Shown here: positions 15,921-25,067 of the stretch, in pieces | Layout: each line of letters begins with the position of its first letter | Position numbering within the stretch: position 1 is the stretch's first letter | Assembly (NCBI GenBank): GCA_965204215.1 | Contig: CBDBDZ010000014.1 | Span: forward strand, 558,001 to 622,000 | Reading direction: 5' to 3' | DNA length: 64,000 nt | Source of the DNA: CBDBDZ01 sp965204215 | GTDB lineage: Bacteria > Pseudomonadota > Gammaproteobacteria > Pseudomonadales > GM7GCV1 | The notes under the pieces: model-generated | The model's database searches: none | What the model was told of the DNA's origin: nothing | Seen by the model: only the letters and a program-made list of their open reading frames with translations | Program-made: the position numbers and the translations under genes

Positions 15921-17951
15921 ATGAATCAGCAAAAATTTAACAGTATTTTAATTGCCAACCGTGGCGAAATTGCCTGTCGTGTGATTCGCACTGCAAAATC
16001 GCTGGGTTATAAAACTATTGCTGTTTACTCTGATGCCGATGCCAATGCATTGCATGTTGCCAGTGCCGACAATGCTGTTTGCATAGGCCCTGCATCTGTC
16101 GGTGAATCTTACTTAAATATTGATAATATTATTCAAGCAGCTAAAGATACCGGGGCTCAGTCCATTCACCCTGGCTATGGCTTTTTAAGTGAAAATGCGG
16201 ATTTTGCCAAAACTTGTGCTGACTCGGGTATCGTTTTTATAGGTCCAAATATAGAAGCCATAGCATTGATGGGCAATAAAGCTGAATCCAAGCGCCAAAT
16301 GCTGGATGCAGGAATAAGTTGTGTGGCGGGTTACCAGGGCAAGGAACAAGACGATGCAACGCTTATTAATGAAGCAGAATCTATTGGCTTTCCAATTATG
16401 GTTAAAGCTGCAGCAGGTGGCGGCGGTCGTGGAATGCGTTTGGTTGAATCAATTGAAAATATTGAAAATGCCATTCAACTTGCACGCAACGAAGCGCAAA
16501 ATGCTTTTGGCAATGGTGAACTGATTATTGAAAAAGCAGTTATTAACCCGCGCCATGTAGAAATACAGGTTTTTGCGGATAATCACGGCAATTACCTGTA
16601 TTTTGGAGAGCGCGATTGCTCAATTCAACGCCGCCATCAAAAAATTATTGAAGAAGCGCCTTGCCCTGTACTGGATAATGAATTGCGAATGGCAATGGGG
16701 AAAGAGGCGGTTAAAGTCGCGCGCAGCGTCAATTACAGTGGTGCTGGAACAGTAGAATTTCTGCTTGATACATCAGGCGATACACCAGCATTTTATTTTT
16801 TGGAAATGAATACACGTTTGCAGGTTGAACACCCGGTAACAGAAATGATTACAGGGCTTGATTTGGTTGCACTGCAAATTCAAGTGGCGCAGGGAGAACC
16901 TTTGGGTTTTGAGCAAGATGATATTGAATTGTATGGGCACGCGATTGAAGTCAGGCTTTATGCCGAAGATTGCGCACAACAATTTTTGCCTGCAAGTGGT
17001 AATATTGCCTATTGGAAAAGCGCTGAAAATGCTACAGATAATACTATTCGTGTTGATACGGGAGTTCAGACTGGCGATCAAATCTCACCATTTTACGACC
17101 CCATGGTAGCGAAAATTATTACCTGGGGGGAAGGTAGAGAGCAAGCAAGGTTGAAATTAATACAGACTTTAAGGCGCAACTTATTGTTTGGAACAGTAAC
17201 CAACCGCGACTTTCTAATTGATTGTTTGAAACAACCAAAATTCATTGACGCCGAAGCAGACACAGCCTTTATTGAACAAGTGTTTCCAAACAACAAGTGG
17301 CAACCCCCAGTGCCTCGTGAAGTTGATTCGGCAATTGCTGCCGTTATAGATGTCAATCTGGATTATCAGCGTAGTATTGCAGCTAGTTTGATTAACCATG
17401 ATGTTTTGAAAAACTGGAGCAGTATCAGTTCACTTGCTAGTATCAAGCATTGGCGCGCGCGTTCAGCTAATCACGATGCAACAGATTTTGAATTAAAGAT
17501 TATTGCCAATCCAATCAATACCAATCAATATTTAGTAAAAGGAGAGCTTGAAACCAGCATCGTAGTGCAAACAATGGACGTTGACAGTGCTACATTAATG
17601 GTTGACGATATTCGTGTTGAGGTATTTTTTTACAGTGATAATAATGGCACACTGTATTTGTCACACAATGACAATACGCTATTATTTGATAATATTGATT
17701 TGCAACTATCAGGTGCAGGAGCCAGCGGTGACAACAGCAAAATTATTGCCCCGATGCATGGCATTATTTTAGAAATAATGGTTGCTGAAGGTGACAGTGT
17801 TAAAACAGGGCAGCCGTTATTGGTTCTCGAAGCGATGAAAATGCACCATCAAGTATTAGCACAAACAGATGCTGTTATCGAAACCATTTTTGCCGAGGAA
17901 GACAAACAAGTAGCTGCTGATGATTTGCTTATCCAGCTCGATATATCATGA
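15921..17951 (+). CDS. atuF: Acyl-CoA carboxylase, biotin carboxylase/BCCP (alpha) subunit, AtuF-like
   Basis: A 676-residue alpha subunit. Order: biotin carboxylase N-lobe (ILIANRGEIACRVIRTAKSLG near 9-29), ATP-grasp glycine loop AAAGGGGRGMRL near 165-176, catalytic EMNTRLQVEHPVTE near 298-311, then a less conserved middle domain and a C-terminal biotin carrier domain with the biotinylated lysine in LEAMKMHH near residue 642. It carboxylates biotin for the AtuC-like subunit. The stop overlaps the start of the GST gene (ATGA), indicating translational coupling. Length and order match the methylcrotonyl and geranyl-CoA carboxylase alpha subunits. Confidence 0.88.
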   Translation: MNQQKFNSILIANRGEIACRVIRTAKSLGYKTIAVYSDADANALHVASADNAVCIGPASVGESYLNIDNIIQAAKDTGAQSIHPGYGFLSENADFAKTCADSGIVFIGPNIEAIALMGNKAESKRQMLDAGISCVAGYQGKEQDDATLINEAESIGFPIMVKAAAGGGGRGMRLVESIENIENAIQLARNEAQNAFGNGELIIEKAVINPRHVEIQVFADNHGNYLYFGERDCSIQRRHQKIIEEAPCPVLDNELRMAMGKEAVKVARSVNYSGAGTVEFLLDTSGDTPAFYFLEMNTRLQVEHPVTEMITGLDLVALQIQVAQGEPLGFEQDDIELYGHAIEVRLYAEDCAQQFLPASGNIAYWKSAENATDNTIRVDTGVQTGDQISPFYDPMVAKIITWGEGREQARLKLIQTLRRNLLFGTVTNRDFLIDCLKQPKFIDAEADTAFIEQVFPNNKWQPPVPREVDSAIAAVIDVNLDYQRSIAASLINHDVLKNWSSISSLASIKHWRARSANHDATDFELKIIANPINTNQYLVKGELETSIVVQTMDVDSATLMVDDIRVEVFFYSDNNGTLYLSHNDNTLLFDNIDLQLSGAGASGDNSKIIAPMHGIILEIMVAEGDSVKTGQPLLVLEAMKMHHQVLAQTDAVIETIFAEEDKQVAADDLLIQLDIS

Positions 17952-18580
17952 GTATTAAACTGTACCATTGTTCTGTAGCCCGTTCTTTCCGACCTTTATG
18001 GACACTGGAAGAAATGGGGCTATCTTATGAACTGGAAGTTATGCCATTTCCACCGCGTTTTCTACGAGAAGGTTATTTAGAGATTAATCCTCTAGGTACG
18101 GTGCCCGCCATGATTGATAACAACAACCTGGTTATGACAGAGTCTGCGGCGTGCAGCCAATATCTTGTCGATAAATATGGTCCCACTCCCTTGGCGGTAT
18201 TGCCAAGTGAAACAGACTACGGCAATTATTTGAACTGGCTACACCGCAGTGATGCCACGCTGACTTTTCCACAGACCATTGTGTTGCGTTACACTCGTTT
18301 AGAACCAGAGGAAAGGCGTTTAAACCAGGTGGTTGAAGATTATAGTCAATGGTTCTTTTCAAGGTTGCGATGTGTAGAGACAGCAACCGCAAACCATGAG
18401 TTTTTATGCGCCAATCGTTTTACTATTGCCGATATTTGTGTTGGTTTTGCGCTTTATCTGGCAGACTCAATTAAGTTATCCTCAGGTTTTAAGCCCAACA
18501 CTGCCGCTTATTATAAACGCCTGTCTGAGCGCCCGGCATTTCAGCGCTGCGTTGCAATGGCGCCAGGTTTTCAAACATAG
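17948..18580 (+). CDS. Glutathione S-transferase family protein
   Basis: A 210-residue GST. The N-terminal thioredoxin-like domain has the candidate catalytic Ser in YHCSVARSFRPLW near residues 6-18, the cis-proline motif LGTVPAMI near 50-57 and the glutathione-binding ESAA near 65-68. The all-helical C-terminal domain includes the ANRFTIADICVGFAL N-capping motif near 152-166. It starts inside the stop of the carboxylase alpha gene by a 4-base overlap, so it belongs to the Atu-like operon; a role in that pathway is not established. Confidence 0.88.
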   Translation: MSIKLYHCSVARSFRPLWTLEEMGLSYELEVMPFPPRFLREGYLEINPLGTVPAMIDNNNLVMTESAACSQYLVDKYGPTPLAVLPSETDYGNYLNWLHRSDATLTFPQTIVLRYTRLEPEERRLNQVVEDYSQWFFSRLRCVETATANHEFLCANRFTIADICVGFALYLADSIKLSSGFKPNTAAYYKRLSERPAFQRCVAMAPGFQT

Positions 18581-18581
18581 A

Positions 18582-18806
18582 GAGAGTTTTGCATAATTAC
18601 TGCGCTTGTCAATACAGCGTTAAACCCAGATTTTGCATTAGAAACCTACTACATCCAAAAATGACTTCAAAAACATCAGCTTGCTCGAAAGATAATGCTC
18701 ACCATAGCCCTGCTATGTTTCCGCTTATTTTTCTTGCGCGAGCTACTGCTTTTACTGCCATTTTTGCCTTGTCTTGACATCGCTCGTAACATTGTGTAAA
18801 GCTCTC
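18582..18806 (-). repeat. Chimeric repeat: MITE A inside element B
   Basis: Bases 18582-18624 and about 18763-18806 match, in reverse complement, the two ends of the 155-bp element B at 36408-36562. Between them, 18625-18770 is 146 bp of MITE A starting exactly at its terminus CCCAGATT but lacking its right end. The right junction falls in TTTGCCTT, which occurs in both families. This fits insertion of A into B followed by a deletion between the TTTGCCTT copies. No clear target duplication surrounds the whole. Nothing else is visible in 18581-18850. Confidence 0.75.
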
Positions 18807-18854
18807 AGCTAATATTTTTTTCATTTTTACCTCTTGTATAATCTGCATCGTAAA

Positions 18855-18883
18855 ACATAACGCTTTTGACAAACTTGTTATGT
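18855..18883 (-). other. Short attC-like inverted repeat
   Basis: ACATAAC at 18855-18861 and GTTATGT at 18877-18883 form a perfect 7-bp inverted repeat (29 bases overall), just after the 3' end of the small gene at 18892-19200. The same ACATAAC 7-mer recurs, in the same orientation, at 19227-19233 on the other side of that gene. Integron recombination sites end in similar GTTRRRY-type cores, but this one is much shorter than usual and deviates from the consensus. Confidence 0.3.
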
Positions 18884-18891
18884 AGCATTTG

Positions 18892-19200
18892 TTAAGAGTT
18901 TAATATTTCAGTTTTTTTCTTTTCATATTCTTCTGATGTAAGGATACCCTTTTGATGTAAATCATGAAGCTTCTCTAACTCTGTTGCTGGGTTGGAATAT
19001 TTAAGCTTTGGTTCGAGTGTAAAACCAGTTAACGCCCATATAAGAGATATAATCCAACCAACCAAAGTCCATCCTAAGAATAAGTTTAAAATCAGTATTA
19101 CTACTTTATTAATATGTCCTCTATTAAATGCAATAATAGAAGGCAAAAAATAAAGTGTACTTGATATTATAAAAATAACTAAAAGACCGATAGCTTCCAC
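18892..19200 (-). CDS. Superinfection-immunity-type membrane protein with SHOCT domain
   Basis: A 102-residue protein. Two membrane helices (about 4-24 and 32-56) carry the pattern YFLPSIIAFNRGH followed by ILNLFLGWTLVGWIISLIWAL, the signature of the Imm_superinfect family first known from phage T4 Imm. The C-terminal 30 residues (ATELEKLHDLHQKGILTSEEYEKKKTEIL) form a SHOCT helical hairpin. The function in bacteria is unknown. The gene stands alone, with short GTTATGT-type repeats on each side, which suggests a mobile cassette. Confidence 0.85.
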   Translation of the reverse strand: MEAIGLLVIFIISSTLYFLPSIIAFNRGHINKVVILILNLFLGWTLVGWIISLIWALTGFTLEPKLKYSNPATELEKLHDLHQKGILTSEEYEKKKTEILNS

Positions 19201-19652
19201 GATAATAATAGTCTCAACGAATTGTTACATAACAGCCTATTAGACGATATGACGCAAAATTGCGAAAAAACGACAAAGTAAACTTTACTCTACTGCGGTC
19301 TCTGAAACTGGTTTTGTAAAATAATTTTTCGCTTTAGACTTAATTATCATTGCAGTTTACAAGTGTTCAACTCACCATTTTCGACCACAGTAACACAGAA
19401 AGATTAAAATGGCAAACAAGTTTATTAATTCTACAGCTTCAGTGTTATAAGTCACACTAGAAATGGGTAAGGTTCTTTCATTTATTAATGCCATATCAGG
19501 CATTTTCCATTTTCGGTTAGCACTATTATTTACTCGCTTTGAGTATTTTTGGGATTTAACTTTTTGGTTTGGCACCCATTTGACTTTTCATGGAGAAAAG
19601 TTAGTATTTTTGCCCTTTATTGATGTGTCCAGTTTTAGCCCAGTACATTAAG
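19201..19652. other. Intergenic region without recognisable gene
   Basis: The 452 bases between the SHOCT gene and aroB contain only short open frames on both strands (about 60 residues) that resemble nothing I know and lack convincing ribosome-binding sites. ACATAAC at 19227-19233 is the possible outer boundary of a cassette. No strong terminator, repeat family copy or RNA gene was seen. Confidence 0.5.
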
Positions 19653-20759
19653 TTAAGTAAAATTATCCAAAGTTTGCAACAAGGCATCCATCGAATAGTT
19701 GTCATTTACAATAGCGTTGCCGACGGAATTTAAGGTGATGAATCGCAATTTACCATTTATGGTTTTTTTATCGGCTCTCATGGCATTTAAGAATTGTTCC
19801 TTATTGATGCCGCCAGGTACGTTCGTGGGTAAATGAAATTGTTGCAAAATTGAATGAACGCTGGTAACTTCTTTTTGCGATAGCGTCCCAAGCCGATAGG
19901 AGAAATCAGCGGCCATTAACATACCAATTGCCACAGCCTCGCCATGAAGTAACTGCTTGTATTGGGTTAATGCTTCAATGGCATGGCCGAAAGTATGTCC
20001 AAAATTAAGTAGCGCACGCTGCCCAGCTTCACGTTCATCAGTTGCAACTATAGCGGCTTTAATTTCGCATGAACGCTTAATGGCGGCATCTAAGCTGTCA
20101 TTGCCTGCAACCAAATTGACAGAATTATCTAAAAGCCAATCAAAAAAGACTCTGTCATAAATCAACCCGTATTTAATAATCTCAGCAATACCTGCATTAA
20201 ACTCTCTTTTCGGTAGCGTTTTTAGTGTTGTAGTGTCGATGATTACCGCTTGCGGTTGGTGAAATGCACCAATCATATTTTTACCAAGGGAGTGGTTAAC
20301 ACCAGTTTTACCACCAACGGATGAGTCAACTTGAGCTAACAAGGTAGTGGGTACTTGAATAAAATTAACGCCGCGCTGGTAAGCTGCTGCCGCAAAACTG
20401 CAAATATCACCCACAATGCCGCCACCCAGGGCAATTAGTGTGGTGGTGCGGTTGTGTTGGTTTACCATTAGACAATCAATAATTTGGCTAAAAGTGTCTA
20501 GCGTTTTGTGTTTCTCACCTTCGGCAATGGCAATAGTATCTAACTGAATATTGGGATGATACTGCTTAATCACGTCGATAAGGTTTGATTGATAATGCGA
20601 TGCAATAACTTCATTGCTGACAATTAATACTTGATTGCCACTAATATGTTTACTGATTAATTCACGCTCAAGCAAATCAGTGCCAATATAAATGGGATAA
20701 CTGTACTCGGCTTGCGCAGCAAGATTGACATAAAGTTGTTGATAAATGGGTTCAGGCAT
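19653..20759 (-). CDS. aroB: 3-dehydroquinate synthase
   Basis: Second enzyme of the shikimate pathway (DAHP to 3-dehydroquinate), 368 residues, the usual length. The NAD-binding EGEKHKTLDTF near 80-90, the glycine-rich IALGGGIVGDICSFAAAAYQRG near 108-129, DSSVGGKTGVNH near 145-156 and the metal-binding RALLNFGHTFGHAIE near 245-260 are all intact. It follows aroK by 8 bases on the minus strand, the standard aroK-aroB arrangement. It is the last gene of the long minus-strand run. Confidence 0.97.
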   Translation of the reverse strand: MPEPIYQQLYVNLAAQAEYSYPIYIGTDLLERELISKHISGNQVLIVSNEVIASHYQSNLIDVIKQYHPNIQLDTIAIAEGEKHKTLDTFSQIIDCLMVNQHNRTTTLIALGGGIVGDICSFAAAAYQRGVNFIQVPTTLLAQVDSSVGGKTGVNHSLGKNMIGAFHQPQAVIIDTTTLKTLPKREFNAGIAEIIKYGLIYDRVFFDWLLDNSVNLVAGNDSLDAAIKRSCEIKAAIVATDEREAGQRALLNFGHTFGHAIEALTQYKQLLHGEAVAIGMLMAADFSYRLGTLSQKEVTSVHSILQQFHLPTNVPGGINKEQFLNAMRADKKTINGKLRFITLNSVGNAIVNDNYSMDALLQTLDNFT

Positions 20760-20767
20760 GAATAGAG

Positions 20768-21322
20768 CTAATGGCGTTTACTAAAAGAACAATTGGCGAT
20801 GGCATTGAGGACATTCAGTGCAATTTGCTTTTTATTTTGGGAGTAATAAGATTCCACAATTGCATCCGCTAATTGGGTATAAATTGGGTTTCTAACGTCC
20901 AGTAAATCACTGATGATTTTTCTTTTGGTTTTGAGGTTTGGGGTGTTGAGTAGTGGTCGACTGTTACTGGTTGCAGTACGTTTCATAATGGTATCGACAT
21001 CTGTTTTTAAATAAACAACTACACCAATGTCACGAATATAGGCTCGATTGGTTTCGTTTAGCACTGCACCGCCTCCAGTTGCGATAATATGTTGCATTTT
21101 ACCGCGTAAATCTTTTAAACATTGAGTTTCTAATTTGCGGAAATAAGCCTCGTCGGTATGTTCAAAAATTTGCGCAATGGAGCAATTCTGTTGTGCTTCA
21201 ATTAACCTGTCGGTATCGCAAAACGCTACATCCAGTAAATTAGCAATATGCTTGCCTATACTGGTTTTACCAGCGGCCATAGGTCCAATAAGAACAAGGT
21301 TAGAAACATCAGAAAGTTGCAT
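20768..21322 (-). CDS. aroK: Shikimate kinase
   Basis: Phosphorylates shikimate at the 3-hydroxyl. From the ATG at 21322 it is 184 residues and has the P-loop GPMAAGKTSIGK near residues 13-24, the shikimate-binding DTDRLIE near 37-43, the FRKLET region near 60, and GGGAV near 82-86. The open frame extends 27 codons further upstream into the lnt 3' end, but those residues do not fit the family. Note the P-loop has Pro-Met-Ala-Ala rather than the common Met-Gly-Ala. It precedes aroB. Confidence 0.94.
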   Translation of the reverse strand: MQLSDVSNLVLIGPMAAGKTSIGKHIANLLDVAFCDTDRLIEAQQNCSIAQIFEHTDEAYFRKLETQCLKDLRGKMQHIIATGGGAVLNETNRAYIRDIGVVVYLKTDVDTIMKRTATSNSRPLLNTPNLKTKRKIISDLLDVRNPIYTQLADAIVESYYSQNKKQIALNVLNAIANCSFSKRH

Positions 21323-21332
21323 GGTTTTATTA

Positions 21333-22877
21333 TTACTGTTTTCTTCGTGTATTACTAATGTTGATGAAGATAATAAGCATACAAACCAATAAAACAGGAG
21401 CACTTCCCGTTTGGGTAAAAAACGTATTACCCTGCCTTGGAATTATTTCAAATGGTAAAACGTCAACTGTGAATTGTTCTAATTGGGCAATAATTGCTCC
21501 GTGATGATTAACCACAGCAGTAATACCATTGTTAGTAGTTCTTAATAAGGGTTTAGCATTTTCAAGTGCGCGCATTTGAGCCATCTGCATATGTTGATGT
21601 GGGCCAATGGTACGCCCAAACCAGGTGTCATTGCTAACAGTTAATATCAGGTTGGCATTATTTCCTTGTCTGGCGACTAAATCGGGGTAGGCAATTTCAT
21701 AACAAATATTCGGGGCTACATTGTAGCCGTTAACATGAAATTGCTTGCCAATAACAGTGCCTGGGCGTTGATTGGGCAGCGGTAAATCAAAAATACTTAA
21801 TAACGAGTTTAAGACAGATTGCAGCGGTATATATTCCCCAAAAGGCACGAGATGAACTTTGTCATAATAATCTGAAGTTTTACCTAGCTGAACAAGGCTA
21901 TTATTGATAATTCCTGTGTTTGGGTCATAAGTGGGAACACCACTTATTAAATGGGTACCAGCAATTTTTTGATGGAAGTTATTTTGGGTTAAATGATTAA
22001 GGTTGGTAGTTAAATTGTCTTTGGGAAAAGCATAAGGAATTGCTGCTTCAGGCCATACGATTAAATTCCTGTCGAAGTGTTTAGATGTTAATGTTGTTAA
22101 CTTATCAATAATTTGGGAACGGTAATTTGGTTGCCATTTTTGATGCTGGGATATATTGGGCTGCACCAGTGCGAAGGTTAACGAGCGTTCCAGCGGCTGT
22201 GTTTGCTGTGGTAGTAACAGAGGTAAGAACCATATTGATAATAATGTTATTACCATGATGCCGTGGTACCGCAAAGACTGTAGTTTCAGGGTTTTTAACC
22301 AGTGGAATATCAATAGTGAAGTTACCACCACAACAAAGCTGACGCCGTAAATGCCAAGCCATGGAGCATAGAGTTTTAAATTTGTCCCTATAAAGGTATC
22401 AATTGTACTGTAGCCGATAAATAGCCATGGAAACCCGGTTAGCAACCAACTTCTAATCCATTCACCTTGAATCCACAAGCTGGCAAAACACAAAATAATA
22501 CCAATACTGGAGGCTGTTGTTTTATTAAAGTAACGTCGCCATATCAGCCATGGAATAATCCAGAATAAGGTCATTACAACAACTAGCCCCAAGGTAATGA
22601 TGACAGCGATAAAGGTGTTAGGAGTACCAAACTCCGATACACTGTTATACACCCATGAAATACCCACGCCAAATAAACCAAAGCCATAGCTGACTTGAAT
22701 TTTCAAACTTATAGAAGGGTGTTTAAGAACCAGCCAATAGAGTGTAATAATGCTGCCAATGGAAGCCGCAAACCAGCTAAAAGGAGCAAAACCTAAAACG
22801 CTAAAGGCACCAGCTATCATTGCGATGCCATAGGGTGCGATGGCTTTAAGTGGCGAGAATGACTTCCAGTTTAGCAC
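21333..22877 (-). CDS. lnt: Apolipoprotein N-acyltransferase
   Basis: Inner-membrane enzyme adding the third acyl chain to lipoproteins. Six N-terminal membrane helices (to about residue 200) are followed by a nitrilase domain with the catalytic Glu in VWPEAAIPYAFP, Lys in YDKVHLVPFGEYIP and Cys in NICYEIAYPDL, and a final membrane helix. I place the start at the GTG at 22877 (514 residues, AAAGG 10 bases upstream), close to the E. coli length. An ATG at 22928 would overlap corC by 83 bases. It lies downstream of corC, the usual order. Confidence 0.9.
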   Translation of the reverse strand: MLNWKSFSPLKAIAPYGIAMIAGAFSVLGFAPFSWFAASIGSIITLYWLVLKHPSISLKIQVSYGFGLFGVGISWVYNSVSEFGTPNTFIAVIITLGLVVVMTLFWIIPWLIWRRYFNKTTASSIGIILCFASLWIQGEWIRSWLLTGFPWLFIGYSTIDTFIGTNLKLYAPWLGIYGVSFVVVVTSLLIFHWLKTLKLQSLRYHGIMVITLLSIWFLPLLLPQQTQPLERSLTFALVQPNISQHQKWQPNYRSQIIDKLTTLTSKHFDRNLIVWPEAAIPYAFPKDNLTTNLNHLTQNNFHQKIAGTHLISGVPTYDPNTGIINNSLVQLGKTSDYYDKVHLVPFGEYIPLQSVLNSLLSIFDLPLPNQRPGTVIGKQFHVNGYNVAPNICYEIAYPDLVARQGNNANLILTVSNDTWFGRTIGPHQHMQMAQMRALENAKPLLRTTNNGITAVVNHHGAIIAQLEQFTVDVLPFEIIPRQGNTFFTQTGSAPVLLVCMLIIFINISNTRRKQ

Positions 22878-23709
22878 TGATAATTCGCCTTTCGTCGGCG
22901 CTGATAACAGTAAATTTGAAATTTTCAATACAAATACAGTCGCCTTCTAATGGTACTCTGCCAAATTGTTGAAGTAACAGACCACCAATAGTATCAAAGT
23001 CATCATCACTTAAACCACAATTGAATGATTCGTTAAAGTCTTCAATATTTAATTGAGTTTGTATTAAATAGGTTTGACCTTGATCTGTGTTAAACACTTG
23101 AATTAAATTAACTTCTTCTTCGTCGGTTTCATCTTCAATTTCTCCAACAATTTCTTCCAGAATATCTTCAATGGTAATAAGTCCGGATATGCCACCATAC
23201 TCATCAATCACAATTGCCATGTGGTAGCGTTGTTCTCTAAATTCTCTAAGCAAAACACTTAAACGCTTGCTTTCAGGAATAATGCTGGGGTTACGTAAAA
23301 TGTTTTGTAAATCAAATTCATTTGACTCGGTGCTAGAGCGAATAAAGTCTTTTGCCAATGCAATACCGATAATTTCATCGTTATCGTTATCAATGACAGG
23401 AAATCTGGAATGTCCAGTCTCTGTAATTATTTGCAAGCAGGCTTCTCTATCTTGTTCAATACTTAAGGTTCGCATTTGCGAATAAGGAATCATAATATCG
23501 CGTGCTTGCATATCCATTAGGCGAATAGCGCCTTCCATAATATCTAACGCATCATCATCAATAACCCCTAAATAATGGGAGTGTTGCAATGTAGAAATAA
23601 ATTCTTCTTTAGAGTTAGGTTGTTTGGTAAAGAAATTATGGGTGCGAGTTAGCCACCGATTTGTGGCAGTCCTTAAATTGAAGCTTTTAGGCATTAAATA
23701 GGGTATCAA
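22846..23709 (-). CDS. corC: CorC/HlyC-type CBS-domain protein
   Basis: A 287-residue cytoplasmic protein. A short N-terminus leads into two CBS domains (about 65-190) with VIDNDNDEIIGIALAKDFIR and the signature VIDEYGGISGLITIEDILEEIVGEIEDE, followed by the CorC_HlyC domain (about 200-285) of the FNESFNCGLSDDDFDTIGGLLLQQFGRVP type. CorC is linked to magnesium and cobalt efflux. The true start may be the ATG five codons later (MPKSFNLR). It is followed by lnt with a small overlap. Confidence 0.93.
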   Translation of the reverse strand: MIPYLMPKSFNLRTATNRWLTRTHNFFTKQPNSKEEFISTLQHSHYLGVIDDDALDIMEGAIRLMDMQARDIMIPYSQMRTLSIEQDREACLQIITETGHSRFPVIDNDNDEIIGIALAKDFIRSSTESNEFDLQNILRNPSIIPESKRLSVLLREFREQRYHMAIVIDEYGGISGLITIEDILEEIVGEIEDETDEEEVNLIQVFNTDQGQTYLIQTQLNIEDFNESFNCGLSDDDFDTIGGLLLQQFGRVPLEGDCICIENFKFTVISADERRIISAKLEVILAT

Positions 23710-23810
23710 CCCCAGATTGCGAAACGAAAGAATATTCTACAACAGTAAAAACACATTAAGAAAGAAAACCTCATTCTAATTGAGCATTTTTATAATTATT
23801 TCGATTTATT

Positions 23811-23833
23811 GAGAGCTTTGCATAATCCAGGAT
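23811..23833. repeat. Hybrid remnant of repeats B and A
   Basis: GAGAGCTTTGCATAATCCAGG begins like the left end of element B (GAGAGCTTTGCAT) and continues like the outward end of MITE A (GCATAATCTGGG). It lies between corC and envC. It is too short to tell whether it is a deletion product of a nested copy like the one at 18582-18806. Confidence 0.4.
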
Positions 23834-23924
23834 AAAATTAACAAATTGGCTTGTCATTTTAATTTTTCCAGGTTAATAAGTCAGAAAATATATATCTTTG
23901 GCGCTACGCTAACACCTGGCAACA

Positions 23925-25061
23925 TCACCACTTCACCCAAGTTGACGGGTTTTGGGTTCGGCCTTTGTATCTTAACTCGAAGTATAGCCCTGAGCGTTGT
24001 TGCCCACCAGTGTTTCCAACGGTGGCAATGGTCTGGCCTGGAGTTATCCAGTCGCCTACACCCACTTTAAGGGTTTGGTTGTGCCCGTATAGGCTTAGAT
24101 ATTGATTGCCGTGGTCGATAATGGTAAGCAAGCCCATTCCTCGCAAGTAGCCAGAAAAAACCACGTGTCCGTAATGTATAGCTCTTACGGTTTTACCTTC
24201 TTCTGATTGTATAAATAAGCCCGTCCAGCGCAATCCGCCAATACGTTGGGCATTGTAGCGATTGGCTATTTTGCCAGACACTGGGCGGCGTAATTTGCCT
24301 TTGAGTTTGGCAATGTCGATAACGTCTTCAGGAGCTCTAATTTCTTCGGTAATCTCAATGACGTTATCAATTAATTGCTGCAGTTCTTTTTGCTGTTGTT
24401 GTAATACTTTCAGCTGCTCTGACGTATCGGCAATACTGTTGCTGTATTTGGCGACTAAAGCCTGGCGCTCGCGCTTTGAATTTAATGCATTTTTGCGTTG
24501 TTGCTCCAATTCAGCTTGTAGCTGTTGCAATTTAACTTTTTGATTGCGTGACTCTTCTGAAACCCGCTTTATCTGCTGCATGGTATCCAAAAAACTTTCA
24601 ATTTTATGGCTTCTTGCCTGCGCGATATATTGAAAATATTTTAACATTCTGGCAATTTCTTCGGGGTTATCCTGACTCAGTAGTAGCTTGATTTGATCGC
24701 GCTCACCTATTTTATAAGCTGATTGCAGTTCTTCTCTTACCAATACTTCCTGCTGGCGTTTTAGTAATTGTAGTTTGTTGTATTGTTGCGTGAGCGATTT
24801 AATTTCAGCGATGACTTGCGTTAAATCATTTTGAAGTACTTCGCGTTGAACGGTAATATTTGCTAACTTTTCTTCAACTTTTTGTAACTGCTTGAAATGA
24901 TTGGCACGTTGACCTTTGTATTTATTAAGGGATTGTTCTAAAACGCTAATTTGTTTTTGAACTTTGTTTAGCCTAGCGCTGTACTCGTCTGAATTGCCAT
25001 TTGCAATAACAACACTGCCAAAAACCAGAGCAATGGCAGTAAAAACTTTAATGGTGGGCAT
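23925..25061 (-). CDS. envC: EnvC-like murein hydrolase activator (M23-family fold)
   Basis: A 378-residue periplasmic protein: a signal peptide (cleavage near ANG-NSD), a long coiled coil (about 28-235, rich in Gln, Glu, Lys and Leu) and a C-terminal LytM/M23 domain (about 265-378). The LytM domain has DHGNQYLSLYGHN and SGLYFELRYKG, but the HLH-type zinc motif reads YFE and the first zinc ligands are not evident, as in EnvC, which activates amidases instead of cutting peptidoglycan. Its neighbour gpmI is the common partner in gammaproteobacteria. Repeat D copy 1 separates the two. Confidence 0.9.
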   Translation of the reverse strand: MPTIKVFTAIALVFGSVVIANGNSDEYSARLNKVQKQISVLEQSLNKYKGQRANHFKQLQKVEEKLANITVQREVLQNDLTQVIAEIKSLTQQYNKLQLLKRQQEVLVREELQSAYKIGERDQIKLLLSQDNPEEIARMLKYFQYIAQARSHKIESFLDTMQQIKRVSEESRNQKVKLQQLQAELEQQRKNALNSKRERQALVAKYSNSIADTSEQLKVLQQQQKELQQLIDNVIEITEEIRAPEDVIDIAKLKGKLRRPVSGKIANRYNAQRIGGLRWTGLFIQSEEGKTVRAIHYGHVVFSGYLRGMGLLTIIDHGNQYLSLYGHNQTLKVGVGDWITPGQTIATVGNTGGQQRSGLYFELRYKGRTQNPSTWVKW

Positions 25062-25067
25062 TTAACT

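Noticed and set aside
19372..19651. Two opposed open frames of about 60 residues upstream of aroB
   Set aside because: They overlap each other on opposite strands, have no recognisable domain and no good ribosome-binding site.
23868..23881. CCAGGTTAATAAGT shared with the right end of repeat D copy 1 (25228-25241)
   Set aside because: Only 14 bases match with no neighbouring similarity, so chance cannot be excluded.
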